From positions 14,986,116 through 15,050,115 of the forward strand of contig JBBMNZ010000021.1 in NCBI GenBank assembly GCA_037954325.1: 64,000 nucleotides of DNA. Direction: 5' to 3'. A model generated the notes under the pieces. It was not told where the DNA came from and searched no databases. It saw nothing but the letters and a program-made list of their open reading frames with translations. Below, in pieces: positions 1 to 11,602 of this stretch; within the stretch, counting starts at the first letter, position 1, and every line of letters begins with the position of its first letter. This stretch comes from Fistularia commersonii. Lineage: Eukaryota; Chordata; Actinopteri; Syngnathiformes; Fistulariidae. Position numbers and translations under genes: made by a program.

Positions 1-469
1 AAGTCCAAACCATGTGATTAGCATGCTCCTTCTGCTAGCATAGCTGCAATAATCTCATTAATTCAGGGGTCAGACGCGTGTCTAATGTGAATGAGGTCAC
101 CGGAGGCGGCGGACACACCAAAGGTCACCTGACCTCCATCTTCTCCTCGCCGTCTGCAGACTCCTCCGTTCGTCTCGCTCCTCGCTTTTTCTTCACAGAC
201 GCCGGTAAATCTTCTGATTTACAGAAAGCTGAATTTAAGATGAAATGTTGACGTCCGAACAAATCGGCGCTTTTTTTTTTTTTGCTGGGATGTTCATCCA
301 TCCGTTCCTCCAGACGGGTTCATCCTGGTTCATCACTGGACGCTGGCAACGATTCGCCCGCTCATTCAGAGAAAAAAAACACGATTCCCTCCTTCGTTTG
401 GAAGTCATTCAAAGACAACATTCATCCGTCATCCAAACTGCTCTTCCTTTTCGCGCAAAAGAAGCCGCT
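1..469. other. unassigned non-coding sequence
   Basis: I see no gene, recognisable repeat or splice-flanked open frame. Short frames starting near 245 and 282 overlap each other and have no recognisable content. Confidence 0.5.
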
Positions 470-944
470 GCTTCTTTCGCGCGATTTGAACACCGCAGCT
501 TAAACAACGATGCGGCTAATTGATGGGTTTTTTGGGGAGCTAATGAGCTTCACGCCGCCGAAATATTTTCGCCCGGTCGCATCGGACCGATGAAATGACC
601 GTGAAATCCTGAGGCCGTTCAATTCCGACACCGAGGAAGACGTATTTAATGGTTTTAGGACGGCGGTCAGCCGGTGCAGGACGAGGCGGGATAGAAAATG
701 GATGGATTTTTCCTCGTGTTATTTATTATTCGTCTTTTGCATCAGACGTGTTGCAGGAAAAGAGCATTTCCGGTTCGTATTTGTGAATGTTGCCGCTGTG
801 TATTCAATTAAAAGTTTAAAAATATCTCATGTTGACACGTGGACACCTGCGGCTTATAGAGAAGCGCGGCCTATATGTTTACACATAGTTTTATTTCGGT
901 ATTTTTAGTCGCTGCGGCTTCTATTCAGTCTGGAAATTACAGTA
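470..944 (-). mobile_element. pogo-like MITE, one end lost
   Basis: The sequence is the reverse-complement relative of the fuller element at 35946-36405, sharing the same order of blocks, including one around 705-760 that reads MDFSSCYL in both copies. The right end retains a terminal motif ending TTACAGTA near 944. The left terminal repeat is missing or too diverged to place. Confidence 0.55.
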
Positions 945-1095
945 TATTTCAAATTTTTGTTTGTGTCAATTGGTGGAGGATGAAAACGACGCTACTCCAT
1001 TTCTTCCGGGCGCCATATCATGGAGATCAGCTGTGCGTTTTCGGCTTTTATTCAGTCGGGCTTCATAAATTACGGCTTAAGCATTCATAAGTCAT

Positions 1096-1235
1096 CTAGA
1101 GACGTCCGACCGTTCACCCTTTCATTCACACCTGCAACTATTCACTCTTTCATTTAACATCTGAACGTCTCCGTTGCACCTCCTGCATGTTGGAGGAAGT
1201 TGGAGAACCTGGGGAGAACCTGGGGAGAACGTGGG
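1096..1235. repeat. dispersed repeat with ATTCACCCTCTCATTCAC core
   Basis: Contains the phrases 'ttcaccctttcattcacacc', 'ctcctgcatgttgg' and 'ggggagaac' that recur, in the same order, at about 10750, 48630, 50430 and 52570. This is a short non-coding interspersed repeat common in fish; its class is not settled from the sequence. Confidence 0.5.
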
Positions 1236-1644
1236 TCGGCGGGTGGCGGCGAACAATCCCCATCGCTCGGTTTGCGTGGAAACAACAAATCCATCCTCCA
1301 CGACACCAAGGATTTAATCGTCTTTACCCGGCAGTGACCGGGGGACTCCTCCGACTTTGGAACAAACGAAGGCCGACGTTACGGCGAGTAGAAACGTGGC
1401 CGGGGGGACGGAGGAAGGCGGGGGTGGAGGGGTGACCCGGGAAAAAAAAAAAAAGAAAAACACGTGGCCCGCCCCGACCTGTCGCCTCGGAGAGCGAGGC
1501 CACGTCAGAACAATCACATTACGCCGGATGAACGCCGGCCGGGGCCCGGATATGTGTGGCTCCTTTATACGGCGGACGCTGCCACATGGCCCAATTTGGG
1601 AAAAACACTAACTTGTGACTCTGAAGATAACACTGGTTTTATGG

Positions 1645-1647
<3 letters not shown>
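1236..1647. other. unassigned GC-rich sequence
   Basis: No gene recognised. It holds a purine-rich stretch (about 1400-1455) with a poly-A run, which creates long spurious frames on both strands. Confidence 0.4.

Positions 1648-1683
<36 letters not shown>
1648..1683. repeat. (TG)n microsatellite
   Basis: Uninterrupted TG dinucleotide run of 36 bp. Confidence 0.98.
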
Positions 1684-1684
<1 letters not shown>

Positions 1685-1994
1685 TACCGACACATGGTTA
1701 TGATGCCCCTCGGGCGAGGATGAAGACAGCTGCACAGTTGTGAGGACGGCGCCGAGCACAGAGGGCCCAGTGACGGCGGCTCCTCCTGCCCGCCGGCCTG
1801 AGAAATCCTTGAGCCGCTTCTTCTCGCCGGCTTGTCCTCGGCTTTTAGAGGGAGTCGAATTACGAGGGTTTTCCGACGGCCGGCAGAACATCGGGGTTTC
1901 GGATAAATCCGAATGTACCTCCTCGCCTCCCGGCGGATGCGCGTTCCTGTCAGGGCGGTAAGAACGCTGGCGGTTTGCACGGACGCCGTGGTAA

Positions 1995-3130
1995 AACCGG
2001 CATTCACCCTGGACCCGTCGATCATGGGACCACATATGGAATTATACAAGGATTCACCCTCTCATTCACATGTTATGTAGAAAAAAACAGGATTCACTGC
2101 TTCCTTAACAAATCATTGAAAGATGTCCAACATTCATCCTCTCATTCACACGTCATATGGAGAAAAAAACCTTCATCCTCTCATTATATCATCGTATAGA
2201 AACAACCGTTCACGCTCTCATTCACTCATCAGATAGAAAAATACAGCTATTCACTCTTTCATTCACTTATTATAAACAAACATACAACTATTCACCCTCT
2301 AATTCACTTATTATATACAAGCGTACAACTAGTCACCCTCTCATTCACTTAATATATTGAAACATACAATTATTCACCCTCTAATTCACTTATTATAACA
2401 AACATACAACTATTCACCCTTTCATTTACATGGTATTTAGAAACTATTTACACCCTTATTCACTAATTATAAACAAACATACAACTATTCACATTCTCAT
2501 TCACTTATTATAAACAAACATGCAACTATTCACCCTCTAATTCACTTATTATATACAAGTGTACAACTATTCACCCTCTCATTCACTTAATATATTGAAA
2601 CATACAATTATTCACCCTCTAATTCGCTTATTATAAACAAACATACAACTATTCACCCTTTCATTCACTTATTATAAACAAGCATACAACTATTGTTCCT
2701 CTAATTCACTTATTATAAACAAAGATACAACTATTCACCCTCTCATTCACTTATTATATAGAAACAAACAACTATTCACCCTCTCATTTACATGTTATTC
2801 AGAAACTATTATATCGCCATACAGAAACAACCATTCACCCTCTCATTTACTTATTATAAACAAACATACAACTATTCTTCCTCTAGTTCACTTATTATAC
2901 AGAAACATACAACCATTCACCCTCTCATTTACTTATTATAAACAAACATACAACTGTTCACCCTCTCATCTACATGCTACACAGAAACTATCCACCCTTT
3001 CATTTGCATGTCATATAGTCATACAACCATTCACTCACTCATCCATCATACAGACCCACACAACTATTCACCCTCTCATTGAAAGATATTAAAGAAATAT
3101 AAAAACCCTCTCATTCAAATGTCACATAGA
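1995..3130. repeat. diverged minisatellite, ATTCACCCTCTCATTCACTTATTATAAACA-like unit
   Basis: About 1.1 kb of imperfect tandem units of roughly 40-45 bp. Each has the core 'attcaccctctcattcac', then an AT-rich spacer with 'ttattataaacaaacat' and 'acaacta'. Unit length and spacer vary (ttattatatacaag, atatattgaaac, tgttatttagaaa). The core matches the dispersed repeat seen elsewhere in the window, so the array probably grew from inside a copy of it. It is non-coding. Confidence 0.85.
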
Positions 3131-3435
3131 GACATACAAGTATCTAGAGATGCAAAGGTTGCTGAGGTGTTACTGTCTGGATTAGAAGTTCCAACAGGCA
3201 GGAAGTTGCTCAGATGTTGGATCCCGGCGCCGGACTGAGCCGTGGATGGCGACGCTGGGAACGACGGGAACACGTTAATCCCATAATAACCTCCGACGAT
3301 GCCGGAGTTGGACTTTCTTTCTAATTTGGGATGAAAAAAAAAAAAAGGGAGAAGGTGAGGGATGGAGGGAGCTGGATATCTCCCCTCCGCCCAGAGGCAA
3401 TGTAATTATATCAAAGGAGGAGATAAATACCCTTT

Positions 3436-3440
<5 letters not shown>
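3131..3440. other. unassigned sequence
   Basis: No gene or repeat family recognised; one poly-A run lies near 3336-3346. Confidence 0.4.
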
Positions 3441-3475
<35 letters not shown>

Positions 3476-3490
3476 ACACACACACACACA
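3441..3490. repeat. (CA)n microsatellite
   Basis: A 50-bp CA run with a single interruption at about 3470. Confidence 0.97.
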
Positions 3491-3950
3491 GGATCCCAGG
3501 TAGTGTATGGAACACTCAGACCCGGGGCATTACTCCACAAGTCTCCAGCTGGGTGAGGGATTTCTCTGAACCGCCCCCTTGGGCGAACCCATGACCATAA
3601 GGCAGCCTGACAGGAAGGCGATACACACATTTGGTTAACTTCCCAGCACAGGAAAACACACACACACACATACGTGTGTGCAAACAATCCGGGGAAGGGG
3701 GGGGGGGGGGTGTGGGCGAGAGGGAAATGGGTGATAAAATCCTCATTTTCCGTGGTTGCCAGGTCGTTTGTCTTCGTCGCGCAGGCGGCTCGCCAGCCGC
3801 GGAGGTTGCCGGCCGGCGACGGCGTCGAGCCACGTCAGCCGTTCATCCATCACTCAGTCGTTTACTGTCGGTCTCGCTCGCACTTTTTGCACGAGGGATT
3901 CCGGGTGGCGGCGTGCGACCAGGACTTAAAATCCAGGTAAATCCAGGACG
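3491..3950. other. unassigned sequence with a G run
   Basis: Nothing coding recognised. A short CA tract lies at about 3656-3670 and a poly-G run at about 3697-3710. Confidence 0.4.
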
Positions 3951-4420
3951 TCTTGTTTGTTTGTTTGTTTAGAAGTTTATTAGGACAGTGTACAATTCCA
4001 TTAAGCACAGAGGCAGAGATGTTTGTACCAGATTGTAGCTCGTAGCTAATTTCCATCTGTAGCCCTGCACAATACAAATATAAAACTGTATAAAATAGAC
4101 AATATATATATAAAATATACAGATAGGCAATAGAATAACTATACAATATATAAACAGGCGATAGAATATGTATCTAGCAAGTTGAAAGTGCTATTGTTGT
4201 GATATTGTTACTTCTGGGGGCAAAATATCCATCTGGCATTGTTAGTGTGAGCATGTTTGGTGCTCCAGAATCCAATTTTTAACGGCCCGTGTAAAGGAAA
4301 TCTTGCGGAAATCTTGAATCGAATGACTTGTGGGGAGTTTCCAAATGTACCCGTCAGGGTTTTGGGCGGCTCTAGGTCGTGTAAACGGACGAGTTGATCT
4401 GCAGAAGCTAGGTGTAAGGG
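3951..4420 (-). mobile_element. possible retroelement 3' end, antisense
   Basis: Starts with a (TGTT)n tract followed by 'tttattaggacagtgtacaa'. This arrangement, a short tail repeat then an antisense AATAAA-like element, is typical of a reversed retroelement 3' UTR. The remainder is AT-rich with no frame. The family is not identified. Confidence 0.3.
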
Positions 4421-4519
4421 GCGCTTGTTATGCTAACGGTGGTGGCATTCATTGGAACAGAAAAGTATCTTCGTGGGATGACCTGGATTGGAAAAGGTAA
4501 ACAAAGGAGTGAAACCTGT

Positions 4520-4800
4520 TGGATCACTTGGACTGAGGCTCAGGTGGAAGTTCTAGTGGTGAGTCTTTCCTGGTTGTTTGGAGGGTGCAGAAGGTCCTGG
4601 TACAGCGTTGTATGTTTTTTGGACAAAGACGGCTTCTTTGACTCCTCTCTCCGACCATCTGTCTTCTCCGGCCAGAATATGGACATCGGTGTCTTCAAAC
4701 GAACGGCCCTTGTCCTTCAGGTGAGGATGGACCTCGAAGTCCTGAAGTGGTGGCTCTTCTGTGTCAAGCCATCGGTTTGTGTAGATGCCATTACACGGAT
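4520..4800 (-). mobile_element. Penelope-like element fragment (GIY-YIG region)
   Basis: The reverse strand encodes fragments such as HLKDKGRSFED and RWSERGVKEAVFV. These match the conserved C-terminal part of the GIY-YIG endonuclease of Penelope-like retroelements and the better copy at 62590-62890 on the plus strand. It is short and decayed. The plus-strand frame from 4430 is its antisense shadow. Confidence 0.6.
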
Positions 4801-5215
4801 GGTGTTTTGTCCTCAGGGCGCATCGGTTTTTCTCTCAGGGCGCTGTGGGGTTTGAAATCTACAGGTATTGATGTTTGTTGAATACCCTTGGGAGTTTCTC
4901 CAGCAGAACGCGGTATGACGAAGTTCTTTGGTACCTCAGGTACATCGGCGCACCTTCACCCCAGCGAGGGCAAGGAGCGAGGGTACTTTCAGGCGAGGAG
5001 GAATCACTGGAGGCTCGCAAACGTTTTGAAGGACACTTCCACGCTCATTGTGATCCTTCGGCTCCTCCGGTGGAAGTCGCGGTGACTGTCGAACTGGCTT
5101 GGATCTGGAGAAATATCTCTGGAAATTCGCGGGGCAGCGGTTGGAGCTTCCACCTCACGCCAAGAAGGTCTCCAGTTGGGTTGGAGGTCCATTGGAGACC
5201 CTTTATCGTCTAGAC
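4801..5215. other. unassigned, probably decayed repeat
   Basis: The 112-codon frame at 4875-5213 matches nothing I recognise. Its position next to the Penelope fragment suggests transposon-derived sequence. Confidence 0.3.
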
Positions 5216-6030
5216 AAGCGGCTCAAAAATGACCGAATGAAAAAACAACCCGATGAATAAGTAAATTCTGAACTCCCAATCAGGTGAGCTCTGGTTCTAA
5301 CCTTCACTTTCCATCCAAGCAACTCAAAAAAAAAAAAACCGAGGGACAACTGGGAGCGGGAACTTGTAAGAAAACAGCAGATGCTCGCCGGCTCCGTTCC
5401 AAACAGCTGAAAAGCCAAAGACAGCTTTTTCATTATAAAGAATCCCAGAAAGAGAAAATCCATCCCATCTGCCGCCTGTATCTCAATTAATCCACCATCA
5501 GGTTGTTGTTTTTTTGCGAGCTCTCCCAGCCCGCATATGAGTTTGTGCGACTCCAAGTATCTGACGCTTGAACGTCCCGATCCTTGAAATGAATCTGCTT
5601 TAGATTTTTCCGCAGCCTCTGTGTTTGAATCTCGGCGCCAATGAATCACAGTCTCTAATGTGACTGAAATTCCCCGGATGGAGGCTTTATTCATGCCCTC
5701 CTCTTAGAAAAGAAGCCATTTTATGAAGAAGAATGGACCTTCTCGGGGTCAAACCATTCAGCAGGAACGCTTACGGGTCGGACCAAACTTCTTTGCAGAT
5801 GATGCAGTCGTTGTTGCCGACACGCTTCTGCGAAGCAACACTTGAGTCAAGTCAGATTTTATGTGTTCGGCGCCAAATCACAGAAGAGAAAACATTGAAA
5901 ATGCTGCCGGACGACCCCAAAATTGCCAAGTAAAGTCATATCGCGCATAACGGTGAAGTTGAAAAAAATATTCACACTGTATTAAAACCTGACATGATAG
6001 AATATATTAAATGTGATCATCGATTTAATT
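5216..6030. other. repeat-poor unique sequence
   Basis: No recognisable gene. The 163-codon minus-strand frame at 5203-5694 has no known motif and crosses a poly-T-encoded phenylalanine run, so I treat it as chance. About 5400-5730 is moderately AT-rich and repeat-free, a possible conserved non-coding element. Confidence 0.35.
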
Positions 6031-6319
6031 CATTTTGTCCGAGTCCTGCCTGCAGAAAGAGGCCCTCCTGTGGTGTTCTGGGCTTCTCCTCCATGGTCCC
6101 GGCTCAAGGTACTCTTACGAAGACCGGATCAGTGTAGGCGTCCTTCTGCCTCGACCGGTCCAGGTAGAAAGAGAGAGAAAGGAAGATGGACGGGAAGCAA
6201 GGGTGTGATGTCACGCTAATAATAACAACAGCGCTAACGGGCATACCCGGTTACCCAAACCACCGGGAGTCCATATGGACAATAAACTAGACTGGACGAA
6301 CACAAGAGAGGTCAGAACC

Positions 6320-6775
6320 ACCTGTTCTTTCTCAGGCTACTCAGGTCTTTCAACGTCTGCAGGGCCATGCTGGAGATGTTTGGTCCCACGGTGGTGTTCG
6401 GCGTCATCTTCTACGCCGTAGTCTTCTGGGGCGGTAAGCTAACGGCAGCTGACGCTAACAATAAGCTCATCAGGAAGGCCGGCACATTCCTTGGAGTTGA
6501 AGCGGACTCGTTAGTGGAGGATGCAGAAGAAGCTGCTGAGCATCAAAGATGACGTCTCACATGCTGGACTGATGTCCTACCGGAGCACCTTCAGCTGTAG
6601 ACGGAGACCACCGAGGAGCGCCGCAGAAGGTCTTTCTTAACGGTAGCAAGCAAACTTTATGAGCCTCGCCTCTCTGCAAGAAGGAAACCTGACAGCTATA
6701 AAAACCAATGTCATGGTTCAAGTGAATGGATGTAATTTCCTTTGGGATTAATAAAGTTCGATTCTATTCTGTTAA
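6320..6775 (+). mobile_element. LINE 3' end, Rex1/L2-group type
   Basis: The frame at 6367-6552 includes VFGVIFYAVVFWGGKL and NKLIRKAGTFLGVE, which resemble the region after the reverse transcriptase domain in fish Rex1/L2-group non-LTR retrotransposons. The frame then breaks. The 3' end has 'cctttgggattaataaag' followed by a TTCTATTCT-type tail, the usual end of these elements. The copy is 5'-truncated and dead. Confidence 0.7.
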
Positions 6776-6884
6776 ACTCGGGGTTCGGGCGTGCAGACAC
6801 GAGGAACCGGGGATCAAACCGCCATCCTTTCGAACAGCTGAGTCACAGCCGCCCCGGAAGTTCTCATTCAATTCATGTCCAAAT

Positions 6885-6960
6885 CTTCTCTTCAGTTGAA
6901 GGCGTCTCAGCCGTCATCCCAGAGGCTTCTTCAGTTCTGATAACCTGTGGGGAGTTCGGG
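6885..6960 (-). mobile_element. Penelope-like tail fragment, inverted
   Basis: The reverse strand carries 'actgaagaagcctctggga' and its flank, the same tail block found at 62085 and 63115. It faces a second tail copy at 6990-7700 in the opposite direction. Confidence 0.5.
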
Positions 6961-6989
6961 TTTTGTGGGATTACCTGGATTTGAAATCC

Positions 6990-7700
6990 CAGAAAAGTTT
7001 CCCTTTTGTCCCCAACGATTTGACACCCTCGTTAGCATAGCGACCCCCTTCCACCGAGTTTGTGCTGCCACCATAACGTAGACCAGAGGTGGGAAAAACT
7101 TTTTGGCTCAGGAGCCGCATTGACTTCTAAAATTTGACAGACGTCCCGGATCAGCACAAGATACGATACATATAAAAAGAAAAAACGCATTAGTCGACAC
7201 TACATATTATACTCGTCTGACATTTTGCTTTGAAAATAAACCCAACTCGGTTTTGAAGGCTCTGACGTTTGCTTGCATTTCATGCACAAACCGGTTTTTT
7301 CCTTGTAGTTTCACGTCCAGCTCAGTCATGTGTGCGTCCACAGCAAAGGCTAAATCACAAAGCTAATCTGTGTCATTCAGCTCAGGAAAATCCCCAAGTA
7401 GCTCCAAAAATGAAATAATCTCCTGTTTGAGCTCCCACATTCATTGATCCAATCATCCAATCGTTCACATCTAGTATGAATTCTTTGGGGGGCCGGATTT
7501 AAAAGACCAACGGGCCGGATTTGGCCCGCGGGCCGTAGTTTGCCCACCCCTGATGTAGACTAAACTCCACCGCAGGTCATTAGACGTGGAGAAGCTTCTG
7601 GGACGAGGGGTCAGATGCCCTCAAGTGAGGAAAGTCCAGTTGCCACCACAAGAAGATTTCGACAAGAATTCTCCGTAACCCGGACGACCGAGAACCTCCG
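6990..7700 (+). mobile_element. Penelope-like tail fragment split by a hAT
   Basis: The sequence before 7083 ('cgttagcatagcga', 'ccaccataacgtagac') and after 7553 ('gaagcttctgggacgagggg', 'aaagtccagttgcc') matches in order the tail at about 62980-63190. The interruption is the hAT element at 7084-7552. Confidence 0.55.
7084..7552. mobile_element. non-autonomous hAT element, 469 bp, with target duplication
   Basis: Begins CAGAGGTGGG and ends CCCACCCCTG, imperfect terminal inverted repeats. The subterminal 'ggcccgcgggccg' block is typical of this kind of fish hAT. It is flanked by ACGTAGAC (7076-7083) and ATGTAGAC (7553-7560), an 8-bp duplication with one mismatch, the size made by hAT transposases. 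No transposase frame remains. Confidence 0.8.
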
Positions 7701-8243
7701 CTCTCGTTCACTTCCTTTGTTTGCTTTTTAACAACGGCGGCGTCTGAATCCCGACCCGCATCCGCTTTTCGCAGAATCTCCGGAAAAGCTTTCGTTCCCC
7801 GAACGGGCCGCGTCTGAAATATCCGTGTCGCCGAATCCGGCGAAGTCCAGATTGTTATTGTGCAAACGTTTCATTTGATCGCCGCCTTTTTTTTTTTTTT
7901 TTTCTCATCCAAACGAGAAGCAGCTGCTCGCGTCAGAAACAAAGGATCCATTGATCCAAACGCCATAAACACATTTGCGCGGTAAATCATTGCCATCGCT
8001 TCACATGACCCGGAGGTCTGCGCGGCGCTCCGGTGTTAAACCCTTATCTGGTTTTCATCCGTTGGACTTTTTTTCTTTTTTTTTTTGTTCTCCCAAGATC
8101 TCCTAAGTGGATGCAGCCGCTGAAACCGAAACAACTCCGAAATCCCCACCTGCTAGATGTTTGTACTTTTCATAGCCCCATCCAGCTGATTCCAGAACCC
8201 AGATCTCAAGTGTGTTGAAACTCACAAATATCCACAGGCCACT
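7701..8243. other. unassigned sequence
   Basis: No gene recognised; poly-T runs near 7888-7902 and 8070-8085. Confidence 0.4.
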
Positions 8244-8288
8244 GAGGAAGAAGAAGAGGAGGAGGAGGAGGAGGAGGAGGAGGAGAAG
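8244..8288. repeat. (GAG/GAA)n trinucleotide repeat
   Basis: Purine-only triplet run of about 45 bp. Confidence 0.95.
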
Positions 8289-8467
8289 GTTGCTACCCCG
8301 GGCTGAAAGTTCTTGCTTCCATCAGATGCACCGCGACAGAGAGCGCGAGTCCGCTGGATGTTGATGCCAAACTCAGCGCCCCTCCTCCCGTGGAGCTCAA
8401 CTTTTTACTTCTGAGCTCGACACCTACGTGGTGGAAGTCACGGATCGTCAGGAGCTGCGTCCCCTGC

Positions 8468-8469
<2 letters not shown>

Positions 8470-8503
<34 letters not shown>
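8470..8503. repeat. (TG)n microsatellite
   Basis: TG run of 34 bp. Confidence 0.97.
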
Positions 8504-8508
<5 letters not shown>

Positions 8509-8645
8509 TGCCGGATGACTCAGCTGTGGAAAAAGCTGCCTGTTAGCACTAGGCTAACCCTTTTAGCTGATCAGCTACGGAGGGGGGGACGAGTATTACG
8601 GAGATGAGCGCACCTGCCGCCGAGCTTCATTTGCACGTGAAGATA

Positions 8646-8693
8646 ACACACACACACACACACACGTACACACACACACACACACACACACAC
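8646..8693. repeat. (CA)n microsatellite
   Basis: CA run of about 48 bp with one CGTA interruption. It lies 140 bp from the TG run at 8470, in inverted orientation. Confidence 0.96.
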
Positions 8694-9424
8694 GCCACAC
8701 CACACGCATCGGCCGCGAGCCTCTCAATCAGATGATTGTCCTTTCGTTTATCCTTGGAGACCCTGAAGTGTCCAGACTTGTGAATGAGAGGGTGAACGGT
8801 TGTACAGCAGAATTTCAGCCGATGGATTTAATTCGTCCTTTGAACCGAATCAATATTTCCTATTGAAAACCGCATTGATCCGTTCTCCAGCACCAAAAAC
8901 ACATTTGTGGCAAAAATACAGAAAGGAATTAAAGCTAACCTCAATTATTGCTATGTTCCTGCTGTTCTTTTTTTTTCTTGCCAGCACTTGAACTCTGCAA
9001 AAGTAAAGCCTTCCCCGTGCTAATGCTAATGCTAACGCTAATGCTATCTCCAGCGAGCTATCTGTCATTCATCCAAACTAAAAATCACATTCCTTCGTTA
9101 GCGTAGCCGCCCCTTTGGCCACATCAGCCGTCTTTAGCGCATCTTTGTTCCACGACTCAGTCGTGTCAAAGTGCTTAGTGAGGTTTGTAACACCAACAGC
9201 GCTCTCAGCTTTACCTCTGAACCTTTTTGGGAGCCTAAACGGGGCCAACTGACTGGAAAAAAGCATAAAAAAGCTATATAAATGTGGAACCCAACGATAA
9301 ACGATGTAAACAATGCAGAGTAGCACGAGTAGCAGCTGCCACGCTACAACCCCGCAACCAGGATAGCACGCGAGTTTGTCCGATTTAAAATTTAACGGAA
9401 ATTGTTGTATGTCTCAATGTGACG
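8694..9424. other. unassigned sequence with a GCTAAT hexamer tract
   Basis: No gene recognised. A (GCTAAT/GCTAAC)n tract of about five units lies at 9018-9048. Confidence 0.45.
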
Positions 9425-9690
9425 TGTGAATAAGATAAACTTTATTGAGCCCCATAAGGGCCACATAACAGTTATAGTGTCAATAAACATGAATATAAAT
9501 ATAAATAGAGAGACAATTTGAAGATAGCAAAAAGGCAGCAGAAAGAAAAACAACAACATCAAGGATAAGAATGGACAACAGAATGGAAAACAAAAACAGC
9601 AAAGAGGGAAAAATAGACAACCAAAACAACAACAACAAGGATAGGAACATAAACAGAGTAATGACAGCAATGACATAAAAAAAACAAAAA
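9425..9690 (-). mobile_element. LINE 3' tail, antisense
   Basis: Starts 'gataaactttattgagcccc', the reverse complement of a LINE tail ending AATAAAGTTTATC. The following blocks (ttatagtgt, agcaaaaaggcagcagaaag, aaggataagaatgg) align in order with 46140-46250. It is the 3' UTR only. Confidence 0.65.
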
Positions 9691-9860
9691 TAAGCAGGAT
9701 GGGATGAGTGAATGAGGGTGAATGGCTGAATGTCTCCATATGACGTGTGAATGAGAGGGTGAATCGTGTCTGCATACGATCTGCGAATGAGCGGGTGAAT
9801 TTCTTTTTGTCTCTATATGATGTGAATGCGAGGGTGAATGTTGGATGTGTCCAGTCGTCC
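9690..9860 (-). repeat. dispersed ATTCAC-core repeat, antisense
   Basis: Four reversed cores of the type 'gaatgagagggtgaat' separated by about 45 bp, the same units as the minisatellite at 1995-3130 on the other strand. Confidence 0.65.
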
Positions 9861-10331
9861 AATCACAGCTGGACTGCTAGAATGAACGAATGAATTTTTC
9901 CATTCCCAGGTTGCTCGGTAGCAGATATGCTTATTTTTGCCCGTGAAGGTTCCGGGTTCATCAGTTCCTCGGTCGTCCGGAGCTGAACTGCGCCGAAGAA
10001 TCCTCCGGGAGGAGAGGTGGAACGCCTCCAAAGGGAAAAAGTCCGGTCGTCAGGACGAGATTTGACAACGGATGTTTATTTTGGTCCCCTTACATCACTC
10101 CAGCCCCCGGCGGGTTCGACCGCGTTCCAGCGACGTGACGGCGTTTTCGCGGAGGTGGGCATGACAGCGTTTCCACCGCGGTCGGGACAAAGAAAAGGAA
10201 AGAATCGAAGGAAAATTACCACCGGATTTCCTTAGCGGACCAGCTCATAGCGGACAGTCAAGTCACACCCACACACACACACATACGCACACACACAACG
10301 CCGTTTCCTAAAGGCGTGCTTTTTCTAATCC

Positions 10332-10368
<37 letters not shown>

Positions 10369-10532
10369 AGCCACACAGCTGCGGGTCATCTGAGGTCAGA
10401 TCGACAGCGGCTATTCATAGCGCAGACGTTATTCGGCTCTCCGGCTATCTGCTCCGTCGGGGGACAAACGCCAGGAATGTTCTCACACTCGCCTGGCGAG
10501 GATCGCGTTCGGACAAATGAAGAACTTTACAG
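9861..10532. other. unassigned sequence with short CA and TG tracts
   Basis: An interrupted CA tract at 10266-10297 faces a TG run at 10337-10364. No gene recognised. Confidence 0.4.
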
Positions 10533-10661
10533 AAACACGACTCGGAGAGAAGAACCTCTCGCCGGGGTTTCTGCGTCCGACATCTCGCCGCCGTCGGCCT
10601 CCTCGTCCGAGACGGAGCTTCCCGACCCCTCTGACGTCATGGACGACGCCGACGAGCAAAG
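10533..10661 (+). other. possible coding exon, unidentified
   Basis: An open frame between 'actttacag' and 'caaag|gtacca' is 129 bp, starts and ends in phase 2, and has strong G/C preference at third codon positions. It would encode an acidic, serine-rich stretch (ASDISPPSASSSETELPDPS). I do not recognise the protein. The donor is weak and the polypyrimidine tract poor, so GC-rich chance is a real alternative. Confidence 0.15.
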
Positions 10662-10747
10662 GTACCAATTTGAGGTGAAGTCATTCTGACCGTTTGTTGC
10701 ACAAACCTCCGCGTTATCGATAACGCCGTTCCTGAAGACGCCCAGCT

Positions 10748-10930
10748 GTGATTGGACGAGAGGTGGGGTTCCATCGCAGGTCCACCAGAAAAAACATCAA
10801 CCGTTCACTCCCTCATTCAAACATCTGGACACATCTACATGTGTTTGGGGAACTCAGAGGAACCCCACCAAGACATGAAGGGTCCACACAAGGATCCAAC
10901 CAGGGACCTTCTCGTCGTGCCACCCCAATT
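10748..10930 (+). repeat. dispersed ATTCAC-core repeat
   Basis: Shows the full order of blocks: 'ttcactccctcattcaaaca', 'catgtgtttgggg', 'gaggaaccccacc', then 'gggaccttctcg'. The same order occurs at 48630-48790 and 50422-50860. Confidence 0.65.
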
Positions 10931-11554
10931 TCCGGATAGTTCCGGTCAAACGTGAAGATGGTTTGCGGAAATGGTTCATTTAGCCTGATAGCGGCGTCCA
11001 GAACCTGCATCCAGCGGGTTGCAGAAGATCCAGGTTCATGGACATTTCCAGCAACCCGACCGTCTCTTAAACATCCTTGTTTTATCTTCCGTGTTCATGC
11101 AACTCTTGGTTCTCCTGGTTGCCGTGGTTACAGCGACAACACCTCCTCCACGGTGACGGCGCAGTCGGGTCCCGACCGGCGCGCGGAGCTGCAGAACGAG
11201 AGCCTCGCACGGAGAAAGTCGAGCGAACGAGACAAAAACGAAAAGCCGGGCGGCGCCGGCCGGGTCTGACGTCGACGACGTAACCATGGCAACCGTTCAA
11301 TCTGCGCCGTGCGGGAGACGACGACGACGACACTCGACCGGATCTCTGCATCCCACCGCGCCCTCAGGGCTGACGGGAAGAAATAGAGTCCCATCGGACA
11401 GTGGTGGTTAGCCTAGCCTAACCTAGCCTAGCATGCTAACTAAACATGCTTTGAATATCATTCATTTAGCGCACATGAACAAAGCGAAAGGAAATCTAAC
11501 ACAATCCCAGGATTTCCTTTTTTGAATTTGAGGATCTGCGTGTGTGTCAGTCAA

Positions 11555-11602
<48 letters not shown>

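Noticed and set aside
1995..3130. Regularly spaced repeats resembling a CRISPR array
   Set aside because: Spacers are themselves related, unit length varies, the core is part of a dispersed fish repeat, and the sequence is eukaryotic.
5203..5694. 163-codon minus-strand frame as a gene
   Set aside because: It includes a phenylalanine run from a poly-A tract, no known motif and no splice or start context.
9392..9862. 156-codon minus-strand hydrophobic frame
   Set aside because: It is the sense reading of a LINE 3' UTR rich in T, which gives Phe, Leu and Cys.
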